From Emmonsiellopsis sp. PD_33 (Eukaryota; Ascomycota; Eurotiomycetes; Onygenales; Ajellomycetaceae): a stretch of 29,549 nt of DNA. Positions 9,918 through 18,403 of this stretch are shown one piece after another. Every line of letters starts with the position of its first letter. Position 1 is the first letter of the stretch. Location of the stretch: positions 1 through 29,549 of the forward strand of contig JANTQF010000406.1 of NCBI GenBank assembly GCA_032988165.1. Direction: 5' to 3'. The notes under the pieces were generated by a model that was not told the origin of the DNA, did not search any database, and saw only the letters and a list, made by a program, of their open reading frames with translations. Both the position numbers and the translations under genes were made by a program.

Positions 9918-11377
9918 TCCGACGACATTTGGCCGCTATTCCTATACTGTCACTCTCTCTTTTCCCTCCCGAGATTCCGCTTCCTTCGTTTTTTTGTCCA
10001 GGAGCGGGAGGTTGGCGACATTGAACTTTCCTACCCTTACCTAAATACCCCCCGCTTGCCCCCTCCTTGTGGATTCCTAAATATAAACCTGTTTTAAGAA
10101 CGTTTTTGGGGTGGTATCTTGCCAATTGGCGCCGTTGAGTACAGACGTTAAGGTTTTTGTGATTTATATTAGGACAACAGTAAATGACATGAGAATTTTT
10201 TTTATTTTTAGTTCCCCATCGATATTCTCTAGAACATTTATAGAACATATATTCTAGAGCATCAGATCTATATAGAGTGTGGAGACTGAGATCAAAATAA
10301 GGTTGAGACTATGGCGCTAAGGGCGGGATGACGTAAGGGATGCGCACTAGGCCAACCCAAATCCAACCTACTTGTCGCCTTCCACCCCACGACATCACCG
10401 CATCTCCGTCTTCTGGCTAACTTGCTTTATCCCTTGTCTGGCTGTCCCCCGCGGTCACTGAAAAACGGGCCCCTATCGATCCCATTGACGATGCGCCGGT
10501 CAATCTCCAGCACCACCAATTGCCCCCTCTGCATCGAACACTGTGCTCTTATCTGGCTATACCCCCCATTGTCCTTGACTCTGTACCCGACGTAACCACT
10601 CAATCGCGATAGGTACGAGGAATGATTGATTCAGGACCTCAGAAAGCGCCGGGTTTCAATTGACCGTCCGAAAGGCATACTCTCTGCCTGATAGTTCCGA
10701 GAACATATAGCTCTCTCTCTTTCCACACAGCGGAAACACCACAAAGGATCCAAGGGAGCACAGGACCGTGTACACACAACTATGCAAGCATAATATCTGC
10801 ATTCTCTTTTACTCTATTCACTCAGAGTACACTCTACAGGGTAGGTAAAATTACTCCATTCCTCTGGGTTCTCTGGCTGCCAATACCAACAGCCAAACCA
10901 AGACAAGGTCGCATTTGAAAAGGGGGCCAGGTTATTAACCTAAAGGCTGAACAGCTTTTGGATGACTCAATCCCTGTGTTAATGCTATTAAGTGCTGGGT
11001 TTGCATTCACTTAGATGGAATTTAGAGCTTATTCACTCCTTGTCCTATTCACGCTTGATGATGTGAAAGTTGCTCTGACATATAAAGACTTCAACTAGGG
11101 ACCTGGTGGTTGCATTTTCATACTAATTTCCCTTTCAACAACCAAACCATATCAGCACTGGTCCCTATAAGGTGTGCAGTGTGGCACAAGGTCCGCAAAC
11201 AGCCTGGAGTGAGAGGGGAGGAAGAAGCATTCCCCATATGGGCACATGGTGAGGCTGTAATATCCAAAAGGGTCCGTATTTCTCATCCAATCTGTGAAGT
11301 TCCCACTAACTCATTTTGATCTTCCTAAGAGGTAATATCAAGGACGATATCCCTTCGAAAAAACCCCGACCAGCAGG
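9918..11377. other. Intergenic region upstream of the F-box gene
   Basis: About 1.5 kb without a supportable gene. Frames here are short and motif-free on both strands. It contains an inverted repeat at 10227-10259 and pyrimidine-rich stretches near 10700 and 10800. It should hold the promoter of the F-box gene starting at 11378. Confidence 0.5.
10227..10259. repeat. Inverted repeat CTCTAGAA ... TTCTAGAG
   Basis: Perfect 8-bp arms at 10227-10234 and 10252-10259 enclose 17 AT-rich bases that include another AGAAC. Alternating GAA and TTC units resemble heat-shock-factor sites (nGAAn/nTTCn), but spacing is not canonical, so this is only a suggestion. Confidence 0.4.
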
Positions 11378-13474
11378 ATGTGGCCCCCTCTATGGCTGCC
11401 CATACGCTCTGTCAGCGAGCCGAATCCCGAGGGCTCGTCTCTAAAACGCATCCCATTAGAAATATTGGAATATATTGTGGCGTATCTCCCCCGACAGGAT
11501 ATTTGGAATCTTCGGATGGTCAACCGCGCATTTGCACATAATCTCGAACCGTTTAACTTCCGCACTGCCGTTGTCCGGTTTACGCCAACAACATACTCCT
11601 ATGATGAAACTACATTGGAAAATATCGACAAGTTTAAAAAATTGGGCCCCAATATCTCACGATTTGGACTCAGCTTTGAAATCGACCAGGTCTCTTTGTT
11701 CAAACCACCCCGAAAGACCAACACCAAGACAGTCAAGGCTTTCTGGGGGGAGTACGAATGGCATAAGAGCGAATATGTTAGGTTTGATGAGCTTCGGAAG
11801 ATTATAGAGCTAGCGGATCAAGTTGGTACGATGAGGAGCGCATTCAAAGCACTAACAAACCTCTCCGAACTTGCTCTTAGCTTTGATACGGGCTATGGCT
11901 GGCTCATTCCTCCAACTTTGTGCGGTGGGTCCCTACTGTTCAATGGAAAGCGCCCGGTATTTGGTGAACAGCTGTTCGACCCTAAAGTCCCATGGCACAA
12001 CAGGGCCCTAGGACCAGGGTGCATAGATCAACCATTGACCGAAGCAACTCTCAAATACCTCGAGGGCCACCTAGAAACGATTCTTCCACCCGACGACGTT
12101 ACTTCTCTATGCAAACCACATGGATTAACCCAGGATCCACGCCTATCCGGGCTGCCAAACATCGAAGTTGACCCGACGATGAGCTGGAGAAGGCAATATG
12201 GAGATAACCGCGATCGTGGAGACTATCAATTTTATCCACGCCACCTAGCTCGCTCACAAACTGAGTGGCTACTCGAGACCTCATGGGCAGCCCAGGCTAT
12301 CTTAGGCTCGTGTATATGTGCGATAATGGACGAAAAAAAAACTTTTGGGAACGTCCATACCTTGAATATCGCCAGCATTTCATCAGGCTTACTAGCTAAT
12401 TTTAAGCGTCCCGAATTTTTTGCTTCTTTTCCCAAACTGACAAAACTCATCGTTTTGGTCATCCCTGACTGGAAAGAGTCAGATGCGGCATGGGGTCCGG
12501 CAAATCCAATAACCTATATTGACCCAAGCAAAGCATCTCTCTTGCTAACCGACTTGCTGGAGAATGTTATCTCCCCCATGAAAACATTGGAGAGCCTTAC
12601 AATTGGATATGCCGAGGGAGGAGAACAGTCAAAGGGGAGATTTGCCCGGAATCAACACATTTTACCAGCCCCAATTACCCGTGAGGCCGTTAAGGCTGCC
12701 TTGGGTGAGCCATTTGATCCTCCTCTCACCTTTCCGCACATCAAGAGCCTTACCTTCAAGAATTGCTGGTTCAGCCCACGCCTTTTGGAGGAGTTCTTCA
12801 TAGCTTCTCGGGAGACTATGCTAAAGAGCCTAACTTTCGACTCCTGTTCTTTAACTGCACTGCCTGGAACTCGATCTCGCCCCTACGTGCGGGATATGCT
12901 ATACCCACGTTGTTCCCCAGAGGAGTATTATAAAGAAGCTCCACGGGGCGGAACCTGGTCGGACATTATCAACAAATATACTCCATGTCTTTCACTGTAC
13001 GAGCAGATGGCTCTAAAGACACTAAATGAGTCTCCAGAACCGCGACCAGATGCCTCAAATTCTATCAACCGGTTAGAGTTCATTTCCTGTGGATATGTTC
13101 GCCTCGCACCGTTCTTCAACCAGCATGATTTAGTCATCCCTAACTTCCCAACGGATGATGACCCATCCGAAGCCCTCATTCTCCAGGACACTGCCACGTT
13201 GGCGTCGCTTCCGCCTGGTCCAATCCCGCACGCTGTTCCTGCACCATCAACTCAATACTTGGGAATTTGGCCGAATTCTACTACTTATATTGATTGTCGC
13301 CTTCTCGGGACGATAGTTCAGTGTATTGGGCAGGACGAGCAGCAGCTTCTGGAATGCGGATTTGGGATGGAAGTTGGATGGAAGAGTTCCTACGCACGCG
13401 AGGAGGTACGACAGGATGGGTTCAAAAAGGGAGGTACGGGGAGGTTTTCGGGGGTGCTTGTGAAGGAGGAGTAG
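11378..13474 (+). CDS. F-box domain protein, single exon
   Basis: A 698-residue intronless frame from ATG (11378) to TAG (13474). Residues about 24-62 form a clear F-box: KRIPLEILEYIVAYLPRQD then IWNLRMVNRAFAHNLEPFNF. F-box proteins bind Skp1 through this domain and bring substrates to an SCF ubiquitin ligase. The remaining 630 residues contain recurring hydrophobic segments of the kind LTNLSELALSF, FPKLTKLIVL, MKTLESLTIGY, FPHIKSLTFKNCWF and LKSLTFDSCSL, which is the spacing of degenerate leucine-rich repeats, a usual substrate-binding module in these proteins. A Pro-rich stretch (about residues 608-624) precedes the C-terminus, which has a VLVKEE ending. The 3' part of the gene becomes G-rich on the plus strand. 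I do not recognise a specific orthologue or substrate. It lies in isolation, about 1.5 kb from each neighbour. Confidence 0.88.
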   Translation: MWPPLWLPIRSVSEPNPEGSSLKRIPLEILEYIVAYLPRQDIWNLRMVNRAFAHNLEPFNFRTAVVRFTPTTYSYDETTLENIDKFKKLGPNISRFGLSFEIDQVSLFKPPRKTNTKTVKAFWGEYEWHKSEYVRFDELRKIIELADQVGTMRSAFKALTNLSELALSFDTGYGWLIPPTLCGGSLLFNGKRPVFGEQLFDPKVPWHNRALGPGCIDQPLTEATLKYLEGHLETILPPDDVTSLCKPHGLTQDPRLSGLPNIEVDPTMSWRRQYGDNRDRGDYQFYPRHLARSQTEWLLETSWAAQAILGSCICAIMDEKKTFGNVHTLNIASISSGLLANFKRPEFFASFPKLTKLIVLVIPDWKESDAAWGPANPITYIDPSKASLLLTDLLENVISPMKTLESLTIGYAEGGEQSKGRFARNQHILPAPITREAVKAALGEPFDPPLTFPHIKSLTFKNCWFSPRLLEEFFIASRETMLKSLTFDSCSLTALPGTRSRPYVRDMLYPRCSPEEYYKEAPRGGTWSDIINKYTPCLSLYEQMALKTLNESPEPRPDASNSINRLEFISCGYVRLAPFFNQHDLVIPNFPTDDDPSEALILQDTATLASLPPGPIPHAVPAPSTQYLGIWPNSTTYIDCRLLGTIVQCIGQDEQQLLECGFGMEVGWKSSYAREEVRQDGFKKGGTGRFSGVLVKEE

Positions 13475-14132
13475 AGGCTGAGGGAGCGCCCCTTTTCTGT
13501 TGGGTGTCTTCTGTCTAGATTCTAAAGGTATTACGGAGCTAAAACACATTTCCACTGACAGATACTAGCTTACTTGCTCTGCATTTGTTTTCATTTTCCC
13601 TGCAATGATGTTCACAGCGTTATGTTGGTATTTCAGGGAGGGGTAATGGGTGTTAACTCTGGCAACATTGGTTATTTCTTGTTCTAGTTTTGCATTTCTT
13701 TTTCTTTGGTTGGTTGAAGGCATATTTTCTTCCTTTTCTTTTCATCCTGATTCATTCTAAGGGTTTACCCTGATAGAAACTGAATCTTCGTACTCACAAT
13801 GAGTAGACTGGTAGTGGACGTGCCCGGGCAGATTTAGTTTCTTAATTTCTTCAATTCCTTGCTTTCCCCTGTGAAGCTGGCTGTATCATTTAGAAAACAT
13901 ATTACTTATCTACGAAGCTACAAGGAATAAAATTTGGACATTTACTCAACTCGACAAATAACGCTTCACTATAAGAGGGGATGTATCTATTCCCTTCCTT
14001 TAAGCACACAAAAAGGGGGTGCCAGGGCAACTCCCGGAGAAAATCTCAAGGAGGGCAAGGGGGGTATTATCAATGTAGGCTCGAGTTAGTGATAACTCGC
14101 CAACTTTATTAAACTCATGTCCATCAGTCAGG

Positions 14133-14174
14133 ATCGGCCAATATCAATGCCGATCTCCGCCGTTGTCGACGGAG
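14133..14174. repeat. Two adjacent short hairpins
   Basis: ATCGGC (14133-14138) pairs with GCCGAT (14149-14154) across a 10-nt loop. Directly after, CTCCGCCG (14155-14162) pairs with CGACGGAG (14167-14174) with one mismatch and a TTGT loop. They lie 660 bp after the F-box stop and 800 bp before the MDR gene, so no gene link is clear. Confidence 0.4.
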
Positions 14175-14280
14175 TAGCTTAACTTCGTTGCTGATGACTG
14201 CCTAGTTACTAGTTATCCATGAGGTAGGTTCCTCCATCCATGACTCCACTGACAAAATACCGACGGGAGTTAATCTAGTA

Positions 14281-14294
14281 ATTAGTTAACTAAT
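14281..14294. repeat. 14-bp perfect palindrome ATTAGTTAACTAAT
   Basis: The sequence equals its own reverse complement. It sits in an AT-rich stretch with several TTAAT units and could be a homeodomain-like or other dimer site, or chance in AT-rich DNA. Confidence 0.35.
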
Positions 14295-14443
14295 CAATTA
14301 ATCACTTATTAGTAACTTCCCCATCAGCCCCGAACCTTCTGACGCTGGTTCGGTTCAGCTCTGGGCTCAGGGCTTTTTCTTTTCTTTTCTTTTTCGCCCC
14401 TTGCACGTCCACATGGCATGACATCACTCCTCAGACTTTTCCA

Positions 14444-14467
14444 GTGGTTGGTTGGTTGGTTGGTTAG
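14444..14467 (+). repeat. TTGG microsatellite
   Basis: About five head-to-tail TTGG units interrupt an otherwise mixed sequence. It is a simple repeat with no evident function. Confidence 0.7.
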
Positions 14468-14689
14468 GCTAACGCGGAGATCCCGTCCGGGTATGCGTAT
14501 GGGTATTGGGTATTGGCTCAGTCAGCCCGGGCTGTACATTATATGTCCTCACTATGTACCCGAAAGGTGGCCTGGAGCACCAGGCGTGTTTTGTGGGGGT
14601 TTGTTATTGGTTTTGAGAGTTAACCAAAAGTGCCGTTGGGTGAGGTGCGGCAATTGCGGGGTGGAACTGCTTGGCGTCGTAGGTTTGGG

Positions 14690-14768
14690 GTTGAGGATAC
14701 GAGGGGAGGAGGGGGCTGGGTTGGGCTCTTGGGGGGGTATGGGAGGGGGAGGGTTCTTCTGGGGGGAG
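14690..14768 (+). promoter_or_regulatory. G-run cluster with G-quadruplex potential upstream of the MDR gene
   Basis: The plus strand carries at least eight runs of three or more G separated by short spacers (GGGGAGG, AGGGGGC, TGGG, TTGGG, GGGGGGG, ATGGG, AGGGGG, AGGG, GGGGGG). Such clusters can fold into G-quadruplexes. The position, just before a TATA box and 210-290 bp before the ATG at 14981, fits a promoter element. The regulatory role is an inference. Confidence 0.45.
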
Positions 14769-14772
14769 GTTG

Positions 14773-14779
14773 TATATAA
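14773..14779 (+). promoter_or_regulatory. TATA box of the MDR gene
   Basis: TATATAA lies about 200 bp before the ATG at 14981, directly after the G-rich cluster and followed by a CA/CT-rich leader typical of fungal 5' untranslated regions. The match is good, but it was not tested by transcription start data. Confidence 0.5.
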
Positions 14780-14980
14780 GGTTCAATGTCCTTCCTCTAT
14801 GAAATGGGAAAAGGCCATGAAGAAGAGTACAAAAGCAATCTAGCGAATCAAACTCTATGAAAACAAATTGACGGCATAACTTAACCATACCATACCTATC
14901 GTACTCCATTCCATTAACAAGACAAACCACACCCCCATCCCCCCTCCAACCAAACTACCTACCAATCCAACGTCGGAGAA

Positions 14981-16000
14981 ATGTCACCCCCCGCCCCCCT
15001 CCCCCTAACCATGCGCACCCTCTCCCAACCCGACCCGCTCAAAACAAACGTAATCCTCACCACCGGCCCGCTCCCGACCCTCACGCCCAATTCCCCCACC
15101 GAACACCTCATCCGCGTGCACGCCACCTCCCCCTGCGCCGGCGAGCTCAGCTGGCCCGCCTGGGCCGGCGAGTACTTTTCCAGCGAGATAGTACCCTGCT
15201 ACGATCTCACCGGCACCGTCGTGACTGCGCCCGAGGGCTCGCCGTTCCCCGTGGGGACGGAGGTATGGGCACGGACCAACGTGGGGCATCCGGGTAATGC
15301 GCGGGAGTATACAGTGGCGTATACGGGGGAGTTGGCGAAGAGGCCGGTTGGTGTTGATGCCGTGACGGCGGCGAGTGTGCCGTTGAGCGCGATTACGGCG
15401 GTTCAGTGTCTGTTTGAGCATGGGGGGTTGGCGGGTTTGAAGGGTGGGGAGGAAGGGAGGAAGGCGAATAAGGGGAAGAGGGTGCTTATTACGAATGCGT
15501 CTGGGGGGGTTGGGGTGTGGTTGGTGCAGCTTGCGAGGGAGGCTGGGGTTGGAGAGATTGTTGGGGTTTGTGGGAGTGGGAATGTGGAGTTTGTGAAGGG
15601 GTTGGGGGTTACGGAGGTTATTGATTATCGGAAGCTGTCGGTCAGGGAGTGGATGGGGATGGATGGGGGGGAGAAGAAGAAGGTGGATTTGGTGATTGAT
15701 TGTAAAGGGGGTCAGTCGTTGGCAGATAGTTGGTTGGCTGTTAAGGATGGTGGAAGGCTTCTTTCGATCTGTGGGCCGCCGGAGGATCAGAAGCCTGCTG
15801 ATTGTGAGGCCAAGGATGTGAAGAATTATTTCTTTATTATGGAGCCGAGAGGGGCGGATCTTGATGATGTTGCGCGCTTGTTCGATGAGGGGAAGGTGAA
15901 GGCCGTTGTTGATAGTGTGTGGAAGCTGGAGGAGTACCAGGAAGCTTTCGAGAAACTAGATGCAGGTCATTCTAGGGGGAAAATCATCATTACGCTTTGA
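14981..16000 (+). CDS. Zinc-independent MDR oxidoreductase, quinone-reductase/zeta-crystallin type
   Basis: A single 339-residue exon from ATG (14981) to TGA (16000). The N-terminal GroES-like domain has GELSWPAWAGEYF and the DLTGTVV stretch (residues 75-81), followed by VGTEVWART (91-99) and ASVPLSAITAVQCL (131-144), the helix that lines the active site in this superfamily. The Rossmann nucleotide-binding motif is VLITNASGGVGVWLVQLA (168-185) with Gly175-Gly176-Val177-Gly178; GVTEVIDYR (209-217) and DLVIDCKGG come next, and the protein ends RGKIIITL. The Cys/His set that binds zinc in alcohol dehydrogenases is absent. The enzyme should reduce quinones or enones with NADPH in the cytosol; exact substrate unknown. 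A second in-frame ATG at 15011 could be the true start, trimming 10 residues. Wobble bases are mostly C up to about 15240 and mostly G or T after it. Confidence 0.9.
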   Translation: MSPPAPLPLTMRTLSQPDPLKTNVILTTGPLPTLTPNSPTEHLIRVHATSPCAGELSWPAWAGEYFSSEIVPCYDLTGTVVTAPEGSPFPVGTEVWARTNVGHPGNAREYTVAYTGELAKRPVGVDAVTAASVPLSAITAVQCLFEHGGLAGLKGGEEGRKANKGKRVLITNASGGVGVWLVQLAREAGVGEIVGVCGSGNVEFVKGLGVTEVIDYRKLSVREWMGMDGGEKKKVDLVIDCKGGQSLADSWLAVKDGGRLLSICGPPEDQKPADCEAKDVKNYFFIMEPRGADLDDVARLFDEGKVKAVVDSVWKLEEYQEAFEKLDAGHSRGKIIITL

Positions 16001-17630
16001 GGGCTGGGACTCGGCTTGTTGTCCATTCTGAGAATTTGCTTGGGTCAGTGATGGTTAGTCAAGTGGCCAAAGTCCAAAGTGCATATTTACGAAATAATGT
16101 ATATAGCAAAATATATCCATTCCCCTTTAATAAAACACGATTAAAGCTGCGAATATGCTGAGACGGCCACGTCTTCCATGCAGAGGCATTACGCAAGATT
16201 CGCGATCATTTCTCTTGAAGAGAGTCAAAATAAGCAGGAACTATCAACATTCCTCATCATTCGGGCACGGTGGAAAGTTCAGAGGGGTTTGCTGCGTGAT
16301 CAACTTTTTATAAGAATTTGCCGCCGTCGAGGGTTGAACATGTTCATTTGCCTCGAATTAATCGCCAGATGTCGCGTCCCTTGAGGCTGTGCAGTCCTTT
16401 CGCATCACCCAATGGCCAACGCCCAATGGCCGATGAGGATGTGACAGTGGTTTCCAGCCCCGCCATACGCAAGCGCGGGGGAAACCAAGAATGAAGAACA
16501 TGACGTCTCACCAATTAGGCACCAAAAAATTAAGGTGTGTGAGATGAGCGGCATCTGGCCAATGTGGGACTCTCTGGTAGGTAGCAACAGGTTTATATGA
16601 TGGACGACGCCTGTAATCCTGTCATCTGATCGGTTTGGCAGACAGACCCCATTGTCATAGGCCGATTTGAGGTTTGAAGAACGCGTCAAGGCCTTGCTTG
16701 GCCAATTGACGGGCAGGTGTTGTATATGGACTTGATTGGTGGGAGTTGCTTCGGATTTGGAGAATGAGTCCAGCATTGGCTTGACTGGACACTAAGTTAG
16801 TTCTGAGTTCTCATGGGATTGCGAAGCCTGTCCTCCTCCAATCTGAACCAAATTGTACTTTCTTCCGGACTGTACGCAGTGGAACATCCCTCAGGGGGGT
16901 GTGGCAGAGCAATATCACGTGGAATATGCCAACGCTGCTTTTATCTCGAGACCCTGACAGCAGTTTTTGGGCGGACAGGGGATTCGGGATTCCTTTCCAG
17001 CAATTTGCGAGACAATTAGGCAGCGATGGCTTTATATCTGCTCCCCCACTGGCAGCGCATGTTGGAAATTACCATGAGGAGGAGAATGCCCCTCTCACAC
17101 CAATTGCAGCCTTGGGCTAGGAGATGCTGCTGGAAAAAAGCCGATAAGCCCCGGGTCTGAGTCAACAGGAAAAGGATGGGGAACTTGTGCCGCCGAAAAT
17201 ATTGCAATCTCAAGTACTTGCAGTCCACCGAGTCCAGGCTTGACTGGGCAAAGCCAAGACGGTCTTAATTAGCAATTAGCCTTGTAGAGAAACGCAAGAT
17301 AGGCATCTGCCGGGGTTGCAATATCAGGCTCCACCACAACATCCATGGATCCAACGGGATGGACTCTTCCAGACGCTGCCATTCCTCTGGACTCAGAAGA
17401 AGTGCCGTGAGAGCGGCTCAAAGGATGCGCTGTTCGATATTAGAGGCGCGGAACTATGCTGGGATAGAAGGCTCACTGCTCCGGCGGCAATTGGCGGAGC
17501 AGCTGGCCTGGCTGTGGCCGCATCGGATGTTCGAACTGCAAAACGCGTCTTCTGGCGCAGAAAGTCTTTCTTGCCTGGCTGTGTCCGGGTGTGTCTGGTT
17601 GTTGTGGAATGGTGTAGCTTCAAGTTGTTG
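16001..17630. other. Intergenic region before the right repeat arm
   Basis: Overlapping frames of 60-120 codons exist on both strands but carry no motif, and none is favoured by splicing. The direct repeat CCCAATGGCC occurs twice near 16410-16430. The minus-strand frame that begins inside the right repeat arm runs to 17393 and is listed separately. Confidence 0.45.
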
Positions 17631-17734
17631 GTGTATACAGAAGATTTGACCTCACTAAAAAGCTTGGCAACCTGCACCACGTGACCTGGGTGGTCTGTGC
17701 AAAGAGGGGTGACCTTGCACAATACTGTAATCAC
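17393..17734 (-). pseudogene. Exon-like ORF in the right repeat arm (partner of the left-edge fragment)
   Basis: Reading the minus strand from 17734, a frame starts with GTG where the left copy has ATG and encodes almost the same first 34 residues (Cys at 6 and 12, DHPGHVVQVAKLFSEV), then continues for about 80 more residues of Thr, Ser and Ala-rich sequence unlike the left copy. TCTTACAG just upstream resembles an intron acceptor, so this may be an exon whose 5' part lay in the region now occupied by retrotransposons. No family is recognised, and the GTG start argues against a functional stand-alone gene. Confidence 0.3.
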
Positions 17735-17761
17735 CCTGTAAGAGAACTTGAATAAAACATG
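17631..17761. repeat. Right arm of 131-bp inverted repeat
   Basis: Gapless reverse-complement match to 1-131 with ten mismatches. Its outer end (17761) almost coincides with the switch to CpG-free AT-rich DNA. Three CpGs present in the left arm are TpG or CpA here, while one (in CACGTG at 17679-17684) is kept; that is the last CpG in the window. Confidence 0.9.
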
Positions 17762-17792
17762 ATTTCCACAGTATTTCTACTAAAATACTTAA

Positions 17793-17829
17793 CTGATTCC
17801 CAACTGATTCTCAATCAGTTGGGAATCAG
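17793..17829. repeat. Perfect 17-bp hairpin at the composition boundary
   Basis: CTGATTCCCAACTGATT (17793-17809) and its exact reverse complement (17813-17829) flank a 3-nt loop CTC. It lies 32 bp beyond the right repeat arm. Such a structure can be a transposon end, a replication-stalling site or a remnant of a fold-back element. Confidence 0.75.
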
Positions 17830-17881
17830 CTGGGAATTAATCAGAAATCAATTAAATCTAACCCTAATGACATGCCATTAT

Positions 17882-18110
17882 GAATGCTAGGGGTCAGTAA
17901 TTTATTTCTTAATTAATCCTATCTATTGATATTACTTCATTCTATTTCTATGTGCTACTAATCAGTTTATCTTTATATCCTAATTTACTCTTACTTCTTA
18001 AGATTAAAGTGGAACCATCTCTACTACATTTATCATATAAAGTAATGATGAGTTTCTACTACCCAGTCTTACAAGTTCAAATTGCTGATCCTTAGAATGC
18101 TAGAGGTCAG
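17882..18110. repeat. 16-nt direct repeat flanking 197 bp
   Basis: GAATGCTAGGGGTCAG at 17882-17897 and GAATGCTAGAGGTCAG at 18095-18110 differ by one G/A transition. They may bound a small element remnant. Confidence 0.4.
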
Positions 18111-18149
18111 CCTGTTCTATATATAAACCTAGATGATAATGTAACTATA

Positions 18150-18403
18150 TGTAAAGAACTACATTCTTATACTCTATATTCATAGCTTGCCTGAACTTTA
18201 CTTAATCTCTAATTGCTCAATTAGATACCTCTGACTGGGCCTTCATATAAATATTTATCTACTTCAACCTCACATAATTTCCTTTTATTTATATTATATG
18301 ATCTTATAATTTCTTTTTCTTTTTCCTTTCTTTCTCTAGCAATTACAATCTTAATTCTAATGTATAGCTCATATGATTTACTTATTAGAGCACACTCATT
18401 ACA
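18150..18403 (+). repeat. 5' LTR of gypsy element A
   Basis: This 254-nt block begins TGTAAAG and ends TTACA and aligns without gaps to 19865-20118 and 25181-25434. TG...CA termini and identical length in all three copies define it as a long terminal repeat. Differences are transitions. Confidence 0.88.

Larger units (their letters stand above)
13475..14980. other. Intergenic region and promoter of the MDR gene
   Basis: No gene is supported. The region holds two adjacent hairpins (14133-14154 and 14155-14174), a 14-bp palindrome (14281-14294), a pyrimidine tract around 14376-14396, a TTGG microsatellite (about 14446-14465), a strongly G-rich plus strand between about 14690 and 14770 and a TATA box. 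The 141-codon plus frame at 14418-14843 is full of Gly and Arg because of the G runs and is probably not a gene. Confidence 0.5.
17762..18149. other. AT-rich transition zone between repeat arm and first LTR
   Basis: There is no gene. The zone holds a 37-nt perfect hairpin (17793-17829) and two near-identical 16-nt direct repeats (17882-17897 and 18095-18110), so it is probably the remains of other mobile elements now too mutated to identify. Confidence 0.5.

Noticed and set aside
14418..14843. 141-codon Gly/Arg-rich plus-strand frame
   Set aside because: Its length comes from stop-free G runs in a promoter region directly before the MDR gene.
16405..16776. 123-codon minus-strand frame with an ATG
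   Set aside because: No recognisable domain and a mixed composition; kept only as unexplained intergenic DNA.
17316..17684. Plus-strand frames opposite the right repeat arm
   Set aside because: They overlap the minus-strand exon-like sequence that is conserved in the left arm, and have no conserved counterpart themselves.
17857..17868. TAACCCTAA-like sequence resembling an interstitial telomere repeat
   Set aside because: Less than two repeat units, expected by chance in this composition.
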